Shown here: positions 44,409 through 56,179 of the stretch, piece by piece
Numbering within the stretch: position 1 is the stretch's first letter
Layout of the letters: every line of letters starts with the position of its first letter
Source of the DNA: Ephemerocybe angulata
Taxonomy: Eukaryota > Basidiomycota > Agaricomycetes > Agaricales > Psathyrellaceae
DNA: 64,000 bases
Reading direction: 5' to 3'
NCBI GenBank assembly: GCA_013368325.1
Contig: JAACJK010000164.1
Span: forward strand, 1,178,001-1,242,000
The notes under the pieces: model-generated
Told to the model about the DNA's origin: nothing
The model's database searches: none
The model's input: the letters and a program-made list of their open reading frames with translations, nothing else
Translations under genes and position numbers: made by a program

Positions 44409-45508
44409 CTACGGGAGCTCGCCGTCTTTGAGCTTCTGGGAGAACTGATACCCAGCCGCGAAATGTTGCAGCCGTGCGTCGACGATGAATCCCTGTGCCT
44501 TGGTCAGTGCATTTGAATGCCTTAAGGCCGAGCATATCCATACCTTGCTGTCGTAATCTGTACCTTCGTCAGTACAAGCCGTCCTGAAGGAATAAAACTA
44601 ACACTCACCCTTGAGCTTCTCATGGAGCTCAGTCAGAGGGACGACCCTAGTTTCGATGTGCTCGCCAGGCTCAAGCTTGGGTTCAGGCTTCTGGATCTCG
44701 TCGTCAAACCAGACAGATACGGTTACCAGTTTCATATTTGCGTTTGTCATTCCTGTCGAGAGCTCAGCGCCTAATGGTGCAGCAAGTGGAGTGAGGGGTA
44801 CGAACCAGGGTCGCTAACGATGATCGGGGAGACGTCGAGGACACGGTCGGCTTTGTATCCCGTCTCTTCTTCTAGTTCACGGACTGCCGTCGTCTCTGGC
44901 GTTTCACCTTCGTCAATGAGGCCTGAATACAATGTGAGAACGAGCGGACATGTTGAAAGCTATGTTATGATATACCCGCAGGGAGCTCTAAAGAGAAGTT
45001 AGTATGTACTCACTCGGAGCGACGATAAGTATTACAACTCACCGATAACGACTTTGTCGATAGGAGGGCGGTACTGTTCAATGACGACAGTCGAAGGAGG
45101 GAATGTCCCCTTGCGAGATCGGAGGAGGGCAAAGATGGCCACAGCTGTGCGAATGAGTATGACGTCGGGATACAGTAGTGGACGTCTAACCATCGATACC
45201 GCTGGAAGAGCGCGTCTTTCGCTCTGCCATCTCCCAAGCGCGCTATATACAGCTCTCAGCACGGTCTGGCGAAGGTCTCGCCGGCCAATCTCACCTCTTT
45301 GCCCTCAGGATCAGTGTACAAGAGTTTCTTCAGAGTAATCCACCTATCGGTCGTTCAGCATCGACCCAGCATGCTGCGATCCCACTTACCTCGCATCGGA
45401 GGTAGAAAGCTCCTGGGAGGCAGTGATCTTCTGTGAGTGGGCCATTCTGAAGAACAATGGACGATGGGGATGGGGCGCAAGTCTGAAGGCACAGCGAAGG
45501 AGGGACAT
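44409..45508 (-). CDS. NUDIX ADP-sugar pyrophosphatase (Ysa1/NUDT5-like)
   Basis: 230 residues from nine exons: 45508-45390, 45343-45295, 45242-45191, 45144-45043, 44987-44976, 44922-44806, 44752-44609, 44557-44544, 44492-44409. The Nudix box G-x5-E-x7-REUxEExGU is complete at residues 112-134 ([20 protein letters not shown] plus TGY), and the upstream [19 protein letters not shown] is the ADP-ribose-hydrolase type. It would cut ADP-ribose to AMP and ribose-5-phosphate. Exons 5 and 8 are only 12 and 14 nt. The first 21 residues are basic, lack acidic residues and precede a second Met, so they may be a mitochondrial presequence. Divergent from the PNKP gene with only 75 bp between start codons. 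Confidence 0.9.
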
Positions 45509-45583
45509 GCTGTTTGGCTTTGTTAGCCCCTATTTCATATCCGACGCGACGCGCTTTCCACGCTTATTCCGTACCACATCCCA

Positions 45584-47354
45584 ATGTCAGCCCCAGGGCC
45601 CTCCAAGAAACGAGCTCGCGATGAAGAAGCTGCAGAAGGTAGCAGTGCGAGCGCCAAACGCAAGGGTGAGCTGGGCGTTTCTGCAGTAACAGCATCACAG
45701 AATTGACTCCAGTGGAAAGTGCACCCCTTCTTCCAAAAGCGCTCAGACACCCAGGACGACGTCCTGGGAGAGCCGAAGCCATTCCAATGGCTTCCCTCGC
45801 TTGGACCTAGAAAGACATGCTTCCACGCGATTAACTTGAAGCCGGTTAACGCATCCAAGGTTGCCGCCTTGGACCTAGATGGTACCGTCATAAAGGCGGA
45901 CCTGCGCCATTCGACAGACTGGCAATGGTGGGCGCCCATTGTGCCCAAGAAGCTGCGCGAACTTCACAATGAGGGGTAAGTACCTCTCCTTTCCCCCTGT
46001 ATCCTGTGCTGACAAAGAACAGGTACTCTATAGTGCTCATCTCGAACCAGAACCTCAAGGCGGGGAAGTTGAATACATGGAAGGAGAAGGTGGCCAAGGT
46101 GGCCAAGGCTGTGAGCGTGGCTTTTAAACCTACGGCTCACTCATGCCCATATATCACTTCAACAGCTAGAAGATGTCCCCTTCCGACTGCTCTCTGCCAC
46201 AGAGAAAGATGAATTCCGCAAACCTATGCCCGGCATGTACTATGAATTGGAGAAGATTTTCGCCAAGGATGGCGTACAAATAGGTTGGTCTAGGCTCGGA
46301 CGGGGGATATACGACTCACTCATGATAACTCTTAGACAAGGGGCAGTCGTTCTTTGTGGGGGACGCTGCAGGCCGGATATACTCCAAGACGAAAAAGGAC
46401 TTTGCCAGCACCGACAGGAAATGGGCGCTTAACGTGGACCTCAAATTCTTGACCCCAGAAGTGAGCCCTCCTTCTGGTTTTGTTCCTCCACACATAATAA
46501 CGCACCACAGGAATACTTCTTGGGTCTCCCTCCCCATCCAACATATGAATTGCCGGGTTTCGATCCTAACACATTACCTGAGTGTAAGCGTTTCAGTACT
46601 CGATCCCAGCTCGCTCGGTATTGATCTGACTCTGCTAAAGTACCTGAAGTCCTCCCGTCCTCGAGCGCTCTCCTGCCTCCTCCACTCACGCAGGAGCTCG
46701 TCGTTTTCGTCGGATTTCCAAGCCTCGGAAAGACCTCTTTCTTCAGAAAACACTTCCAGGCTGCAGGATATGCTCACATCAATCAAGATACATTGAAGAC
46801 GAGAGCGAAATGTGTTTCTGCCGTTGTGGATGCTGTTAAGGGAGGCAAGAGCTGTGTTGTGGGTAAGCGAAAGACCCGCGAGATTCTATTTTGTCCGCTC
46901 TTCTGAAAAAGGTTAGATAACACGAACAAGGACGCAGCGACTAGAAAGCTATACATCGATATCGCTAAAAAGAATAAGATTCCAGTCAGGTAAGGCCAGG
47001 CCATTATAATCCCAACATCGTCTGACGAACGTGCACACAGGTGCTTCTATTTCACCGGGTCAATAGACCTCGCCTGGCATAACAATCTCTACCGCGCATT
47101 CGTGCAGCCATTGGCTGAACTCGAAGTGGTCAGTCAATTGCACAATTCAACACTCCTTATACCCCTGAACGTTCTCTTTATCTTAGCGAAGAGACCTCGT
47201 ACCATACCTTGCATACGTCCAATTCCGCGATGGATTCGAAGAACCTGGTGCCGATGAAGAATTCACGGAGATCAAGCGCGTTAATTTCGTATTCGAGGGC
47301 ACAGAAGAGGAACGCAGGCGCTGGTCGATGTGGCTACAGATAACTGGCAAGTAA
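45584..47354 (+). CDS. polynucleotide 5'-kinase/3'-phosphatase (PNKP-like)
   Basis: DNA-end-cleaning repair enzyme. The N-terminus is basic and nuclear-signal-like (SKKRARDEE). The HAD phosphatase domain has the nucleophile motif DLDGTVIK and ISNQNLKAGK, then FFVGDAAGR. The C-terminal kinase domain has a P-loop GFPSLGKTSF and AHINQDTLKTRAKC, with the TGSIDLAWHNN segment. Both activities seem present, as in fission yeast Pnk1 and unlike budding yeast Tpp1. Exons from the second: about 45719-45975, 46023-46110, 46166-46283, 46336-46460, 46511-46583, 46650-46862, 46917-46990, 47041-47128, 47187-47354. The first exon (45584 to about 45664) joins by a splice I cannot fix: the donor GTGAGC is clear, but the in-frame acceptor is a weak AAAG. 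Convergent with GALT, 26 bp between stop codons. Confidence 0.88.
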
Positions 47355-47380
47355 CCGACCAACCTTGGCCGTCCTCTTTA

Positions 47381-48814
47381 TTACTCCGCGACTCTCGTGT
47401 CGTTCAGATAATGGACGTCAGAGCAGGCGCAGAGCCTTGCCGCCGCCTGCTCAGGGGTCAGATCGCGCTGCGGCTCTGACATTAATTCATATCTACGAGG
47501 AGCCAAGTCAGCCGATCTGTTATAGATGAAACTATATTTTCATCAAGTACGCACCCGACAAGGAACTTCCTAACCGTGGAGCTCCGGAGGAGGGGAGGCT
47601 CGAAGTGGAAATGGAGATGTGCGACTTCATGGATATCTTCCTCACCCTCCTTCACAGGAACGGGCCTCTGATGGATTCCCATGGAATACGGGAACGAGCA
47701 GGAGAAGAGGTTATCGTAGCGGATGGTAATCCCCGAAAGAATATCGGCGAGACTCGTCTTCTCTGAGGCTGTGAGTTCAAGCAGGGACGGGATGTGCCGT
47801 TTGTACGGGAGGACTAGGAGAAACCGTTAGAAGCTCGATGCGTGAGTATGGTGCGCGAGGAAGTGGCGTACGCAGGATCTCGAAAGGCCAGATGGCCCAC
47901 CAAGGGACAACGGCGACCCAATCATCGTTCTTCAGGACCACACGTTTGGCAGTGGCGTCTGTCGCTTCGAGGTGTGCATAATCACAGAGGAGGCAAGGCT
48001 TGCCTGGTTTCCGTTAGAGACCCTTGTGGAGTCAGGAAATTTTCGGGCTCACCCTTCGGTCCTTTGGGTGCATCGGGGGAAGATGCGGATGCGCTCAAAG
48101 TCGGGTACCGTGCCAACGAAGCCAGCTCAGCAGCTGGGATGTTCGGAATGGCCGAGGTAGACCAGGCCTGTCCATGGGGATGAGGGTTAGAACATCCCAT
48201 CATCGATCCCTTATTCTGCAAGGAGCGAGAATGTCAGTGTTATGATTTCATGAGAGGGAGCGCTCTGAGCGTCACACCGTACCTCGAAGATCTGGACATA
48301 GCGGATCTCATCCTGCGACCCCCTTTGCTTGTAAAGACGACACCACTCCGCGATGATATTCAGGATATCCTGCGTCCCAAGGCGCGCCAGGGTCAAGTCA
48401 TGGCGGGGATGAAAGATCACCACATCGCAAGCGCCAGTGACTGGTTCTATCTTGAGGAGTGGGTGCACGGGCTCTTCGGTGTCAGGCAGAGGCGGGGGCA
48501 GGACAGCGGCAAAATCATTTGTGAAGGTATACACCGAAGTGTATGCAGGATTTTGGTGACCTCCAATCCGAGCATTGCCTGGACACAAATAGCATTTAGG
48601 ATCGTACTGTAGATTATCGGGCTTTTGCGCGTCCTCGACTTGTCCTTGCCAAGGCCGCTTGGCTCTGTGCGGAGAGACGAGAACGTATTCCCCCAAGAGG
48701 GGATTGTCTGCGTAGAAAGATTTAGAAGCTTCAGTTTCAGGAAATGTAGTACGCACAGCGACGGTGGGGATGCACGTCCGGGTCGAATTGGGAGGGGACA
48801 GGGGTGTCGGCCAT
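47381..48814 (-). CDS. GAL7: galactose-1-phosphate uridylyltransferase
   Basis: Leloir pathway enzyme exchanging UMP between UDP-glucose and galactose-1-phosphate. 382 residues from exons 48814-48757, 48707-48283, 48215-48053, 48003-47872, 47813-47555 and 47492-47381. The metal-site motif CYLCPGN is present, and the active-site NPHPHGQ places the uridylylated His at about H175. Further conserved segments are [49 protein letters not shown] and FLVGYELM, the last visible only after removing the final intron. All match the family length of about 350-385. No other GAL gene is next to it. The start codons of GALT and DDX41 are 119 bp apart, divergent. Confidence 0.93.
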
Positions 48815-48933
48815 TACGGGAAATGATGATGGAGAGCGGTCAAAACGAGTTTGGCGGGATCAATTATAGCCGCGCTACACTACAGCAAGACTCCGAACCC
48901 ACAACTAGGGTTGAGTCACCTCTCCCATTATCC

Positions 48934-51162
<2,229 letters not shown>

Positions 51163-51219
51163 GTCAGTCTAGGTTTATTACAGGTAGAAACGCTATTCTA
51201 ATGGCTTACAGTCAATCAA

Positions 51220-52539
51220 TCATGCATCAAACTTGACACAGTTCTCGCAATACCATTCGCCTTCTGGTGGTTCAGTCAACCCCACACAGCCGAGGTGGAA
51301 CTAGTAAGCTCAAGATTCAGTGGACTGCACATTCCGGCTGGGAGCAGGGAGACGTACCCATTCGAGAGTGCAACGCGGATTGTCGCAGGCAATCATCTAC
51401 AGGATTGGTCAACACAAGTAGAACATGGAGGACACTATCAAGCCTACCTCTCCAAACGACACGCGATTGCAATAACAGTAGAGCTCCTCTCCTCCCTCTG
51501 TCGTCTTTTTCGGGTTGATAGTCAGGTGCTCCGCAACAGTCTTCATAAGATGTCTCTCCAATGGTGAAGAATCGTCCGGGTGTTCGTCGTCTTCAAGTCT
51601 GTCGTTCAAGGCGTCGTTGGCTTGTACTGCAATTGCATTGTAACTATCTATGTTGTTGGCGGACGAGGAGTTGGTGCTTCGCGCTTTCGGGATGGTCAAG
51701 TCGGGTAGTTGGATGGAACCTTCTGTGGAGGTAAGGGCAACTTCTTGCTCGCGGATAGCGAGGTCGAGCAATCGAATATGACGTTCGGCCTGTGTAGCAA
51801 GTGAATGGTTTTGGTCAGTCGGACGAGTTGTAGCAAGCCTGGTACTCACGGAGTCGTAAGTCGCCTGAGCCAAGTTGACCTTTTCCTGAGACGCTCGAAG
51901 CACCTCTTCAGACAGCCATGCAATGTGGGACAGGTATTCACGAGATGTGCGAGGTTGTCTCGTTCTTTCGATGGGTACAGGCATCGGTGCTAGAGCGTTG
52001 GGAGGCTGTAACAGGATGTTTGGGAGAGGGTTTGCCTTTGGCCCTTGAGTCGCCGCCGCATCTGAAGGTCCACCATCTACTTGTCCTTCCGTTTCAAGTT
52101 TAGATACCTCAGGCGGTGACGCGATGGATTGTCTTAACGAGATGTACTCTCTGAGCATGGGTAGAAGACTTCCGACATAGCCTACGCGGTTGTGAGTTAT
52201 TGGCGCGTCGAGGACAACAAAAGTGGCGTACTCTGAGATTGTTCGTCCAGTTGCCGCATCAACGACAGTTGCCGATGAAGCGTCAGAGGCAGCTGCTCGA
52301 CGACTGCAGATGTTAGGCATGGTAGTCTAAACAGACATGGCGAGCCACGCACTTTCGAACCGTTCCTCCCGAACCGAATCCCATACTTCGCGCTCCTTGT
52401 CTGCTTGGTCCTTGTTGACGTCCTCCTCTTCAGGTTCTGCAGATTGTTGCTCGTTCGTCGTCTCAGGCTCTTCCTCAACTTCGACGGGGATATCTTGTTG
52501 CTTGAACGCCTGCGACCGTCTCCGCTTACGAGAGGACAT
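51220..52539 (-). CDS. ING-family PHD-finger protein
   Basis: 350 residues from exons 52539-52353, 52303-52232, 52181-51850, 51789-51448, 51396-51358 and 51300-51220. Exon 2 encodes the ING N-terminal helix (PLTLHRQLSLMRQLDEQSQ), and the last three exons form a C4HC3 PHD finger (CYCNRVSFGEMIACDNP, CTLEWFHLGCVGL, EGEWYCENC), which in this family reads H3K4me3. ING proteins are subunits of histone acetyltransferase or deacetylase complexes. The first 60 residues are acidic and have a nuclear-signal-like SRKRRRS start. A further in-frame ATG at 52605 could extend the protein by 22 residues. Divergent from the TKL gene, 181 bp between ATGs. Confidence 0.88.
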
Positions 52540-52720
52540 GGAGGACAGGGGCAAAGATGCACTTGAGCAAGATGTGGACTGATGGGCGCCTGGAAAGATT
52601 CGCACGAATCCACGCCTCGAGGTGGTTTCCTCCTACTGCCATAGTCCGTGACATAGGGCAGTGCACTGCGCTCCTGTGAGTCTCCCTCTCAGTATCGCTC
52701 CCACAACTTCCATACCAGCG

Positions 52721-54989
52721 ATGCGGCAAATCGTCGTAGCCACTGCTAATGTCCTGGAAATCGCAGGCTCGCTCGCCGGAGTCCCCTATGTCGGTGCCGC
52801 AGCGACTTTGCTGCGAGAGATCGTCCTTACATGCGATGGTATCCGGATACACAAGGTACCTCTGTGCTTTATTTACAGCAATCCTAGTGCTGACCCTATT
52901 ATCGCAGAAGAAGGTCGCGTCTATACGCAACAAGTGCACCGAGCTCATGCTGCTTCTCGAGGAGCAGAGTCCCAATCTGGAAGGGACAGGGCTCCAAGAT
53001 GCCATGTCCGAGACGATGAAGTGCGTCGCAGACAAAGTCGTACATACCCTATCTCATGTGCTGCACCAGCTCTCTCGAAAGCATACGGACTCGAATGACC
53101 CGAGTGTCGCGCTACAACAGCTTCAACCTCTTCAGTATGTTGTCCGACCGCACCGGTACACAAGCTCCGCCTTACCTGCCCACCGACAGTGAAGAGCTCT
53201 GACATCACAGACACTTTGGATCAATGCGAAAGAGACCTCGATACAGCGAAGACGATGTTCACTGTGCGTTCCCTGACATGCCGATTAGAATTGCCACCGT
53301 CGCTGACGCCTTGCAGATCAAGTCAGTAGGACCCCTTAATACATCTCGCGACCGCCTCACATCTAGCTAGGACGCAGGTGTTAATTGCCACAGCCCAGCG
53401 AGACGCAATGGAGGTTCTCACTGCCACCAACGCAGGAGTCGCTGAAGTCCGAGAAATGCTCCTCCAGTTTCTATCACCCGGTCTAGAACCAGGGATCGCA
53501 CGGGCGCTTCATGACCACGACCCTCTAGCGGACTCGAGGCTGATGGAGGCCGGCCAACAGGTAAGCAGTCGGTTTTCCATGTCCTATTTCGCCACCGCTG
53601 ACAATCGGCGGACCCACCAGCGGCTACGGACCATGATGCAGCCCTTGATGATTTCCAATGTCCTGACCTCCTCGCCGGGCCCCTCATCCCCGATTGCACT
53701 ACCTGACACCCGAGATGAACAGCAGTATCGAAGATGCGAAGAGGCTTTATTTGCATTCCATGCGCGGACTGGCACCCTTCCCGCAATCAAGATTCTCGAT
53801 AGCGAAATTACCAAGTCAGGAGACCTGGCTGTCGCTGGAGGAACGTACAGCGACATTTGGCTAGGGAAATGGCTAGGCCACAAGACGGTAAGTTGTAGGC
53901 TGACTTTAATGACTCGCACACGAGTAAATCAGTATCATCAGGTGGCTCTGAAGGCGCTTAGGAACGTCAAAGCCAGCGACCCAAGAGCGACAAAGGTGAG
54001 CAATGTAGACGGCACTGCTGTATCAGTGACCATCAATGTTATCACAGCGCTTCGAACGGGAAATGCATATGTGGTCTTCGCTCCACAATGACCACATTTT
54101 GCCGTTCTACGGTATTGTTACGAACCTCGGGAACCTCATACACATGGTAAGGTATTTCCAATCTCGCTGAACGCGTTTTGACCGAGTTTGGTTCGTTAGG
54201 TCTCGCCGTGGTTAGAGAATGGCAATGTGCTCGAGTGCGTGTTTTAACCCTTTCCAAATATGCTATCAGTTTCAAATATGTGCTTCATCTAGGTTCGCGA
54301 AAACACATCCGGGGGCAGACAGGCTCAAATTGGTCAAAGGAGCCGCCACTGGGCTCGAGTACCTCCATGCCAATGGGATCGTTCACGGAAATGGTGAGTG
54401 TGGTCACGGAAGTGAAATGCAGAAGACGGGCCGCTAACACGCTGCAAATATAGTCAAATGCGTGCGTGCCGTTCATCTCCTAATTAACCACGTCTGACCT
54501 GGAAGCGAACAGACGAACATTCTAGTGACGGACAAGGTGAGGCCTCGGCGTTTTGATGTCAAGGGGTTCGTGGGCTGAAAAGGGATTTGGACGCAGGGTG
54601 AGGCCTGCATATGTGACTTTGGAATGTCCAAACTGGTTGAAGAAGTCACGGAAAAGAGCGCTTCTGCCACTCTAACTGCAGCCGGGAGTGCCAGATGGCT
54701 GGCTCCTGAGCTAATAGAGGGATCGATCTCGTCGCCTACGCCCGCGACTGATACGTATTCATTTGCGATGGCGATTCTGGAATTGGTGACGGGGAAGTAC
54801 CCCTTCGCGGAGCGCAAGAGGGACGCATCGGTGATACACGATGTGGTCTTTCAGCGGAAGATACCGCAGCGACCAGCTATGAGTGTAGTTGCAGACGACC
54901 TGTGGGGACTGATGGCGCGATGCTGGGCGCATACCTCGACGGAGCGTCCGCTAATGACAGAGGTTAGGGCGACGCTGGAAATATTATGA
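52721..54989 (+). CDS. TKL-type protein kinase or pseudokinase with MLKL-like N-terminal region
   Basis: The N-terminus (VVATANVLEIAGSLAGVPYV and TLLREIVLTCDGIRIHKKK) is an amphipathic, Ala/Gly/Val-rich helix pair like the helical N-terminal region I associate with mushroom TKL proteins and MLKL. The kinase part has a Gly-loop GGTYSDIWLG, catalytic Lys in TVALKALR, helix-C Glu in FEREMHMWSSL, a catalytic loop HGNVKCTN instead of HRDxKxxN, an intact DFG, APE-like LAPELIEG and a C-lobe WAHTSTERPLM ending at the stop 54987-54989. Exons near the loop are very short, one being 8 nt (54454-54461). The 5' exons are uncertain: 52721-52855 and 52908-53134 are likely, but the join to the next part (53,215-53,270) does not keep the frame in any way I trust. 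An upstream ATG at 52661 is possible. Confidence 0.7.
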
Positions 54990-55175
54990 CATTTGGGACT
55001 GTGGATCTGGGACGAGTAGCGTAATATACGTAAGAAAGGCAAATTGAACAAAATTGAAAGCAGGTGTGTGCATAGACGAAAACACGAAAGCATAATATAC
55101 AGTGAAGGTTAACATGGTCTGATGAATTGGGGGTGAGGGAACAGGGTCAGGGAAGGAGATCCGAATCGACGTAAA

Positions 55176-55884
55176 CTAGTGGGCAGCGTTGGGGAGCATC
55201 TCGTGGGGAGGCTGCCTCTGGGGTGTGGTATACATGGGGTAAGGGACCTCTGACGCCCTGCCTGGAATCATGTAAGGGGCCGGGTGGTGGTAGATGGGGC
55301 CCTGATAGTAGGCTTGGGGTTGAAAGTCAACCTGCGGCTGGGGCACGGTGGCCAGGAAGTAGGGAGGGGCGGTGTAGAGGATGTTGGGGTCGAGGGGTTT
55401 CTCCGTGCCCGGGGGAGGGTAGGCAGGGTAGTACGCCGGATACCCGATGGGTAAGTACTGGGGCAGCTGAGGCGGCGTAGCGCTGCTTTGCACCTGAGGG
55501 GGCCCAGGAACCTGGGCCTCTATTGTCGAGACGGTGCGATCTGCAATGCGGTAAGCTCGAGAACGGGTGCAGAGAGTCTAGAGGATGCGCACCTCTTCCA
55601 TCGCGCTTCTTGTACGGCCCACGCTTCACCCCCTTCTTTCGCTCCTTGCGCTGGGAATCGACACATTCTTCGGAGACGCCATACTTGACGCAGCGCAGAC
55701 AGGGCCTGGCATCGTCGCACTTCTTGCACGCGCGCTGGCAGTTGGTGCATGCATTCTTGACCTGCCTGCGCTTTGGGCGTCCGGAGGGGTTGATAAAGTC
55801 CTTGGACGAGTAGGAATAGATGTTCATGGGCTGCTGGTGGGCAACGAGGGGGTAGATGCGGGAGTTGTCGTTGTGGTCTGGCAT
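55176..55884 (-). CDS. Zn2Cys6 transcription factor
   Basis: 218 residues from exons 55884-55593 and 55540-55176. The binuclear zinc cluster is C-x2-C-x6-C-x5-C-x2-C-x8-C (CTNCQRACKKC then CLRCVKYGVSEEC), preceded by RPKRRQVKNA and followed by a basic linker RKERKKGVKRGPYKKR that would contact DNA. The C-terminal part is Pro/Tyr/Gln-rich (for example YPAYYPAYPPPG), a likely activation region. There is no fungal-specific middle homology region, so the protein is short for the class. Target genes are unknown. It is divergent from the DYRK gene with 295 bp between ATGs. Confidence 0.88.
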
Positions 55885-56179
55885 GGTGGACTAGACAGAG
55901 GATGGGGCGTGCACGAGGCAATATAAACGCATCGGCCCACACAGGGACACACAACGTACTCCCGCAGCGTCAAGGAACTCTATTTGCAGTCCCTGTCCGC
56001 CTGCCAGTTTCGCTTTCCCGGTCGTCCTGGCGCCGATTCCTGAGTCTGACGCCGCGCCGTGCGCCCACCGGGCGGTCGCCACCAAACCAAACATGTGCAA
56101 ATGCGGTGATGGCTGCTCGCTGTGCCCCATCACGACCTCGACGTCGTTTTCTTCCCTCCACCACCCGACGCACAAGTTT

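Noticed and set aside
55327..55884. Unspliced 185-residue reading of the Zn2Cys6 gene
   Set aside because: Reading through 55541-55592 gives a different tail, while splicing with good GT..AG sites joins to the Pro/Tyr-rich exon and keeps the frame.
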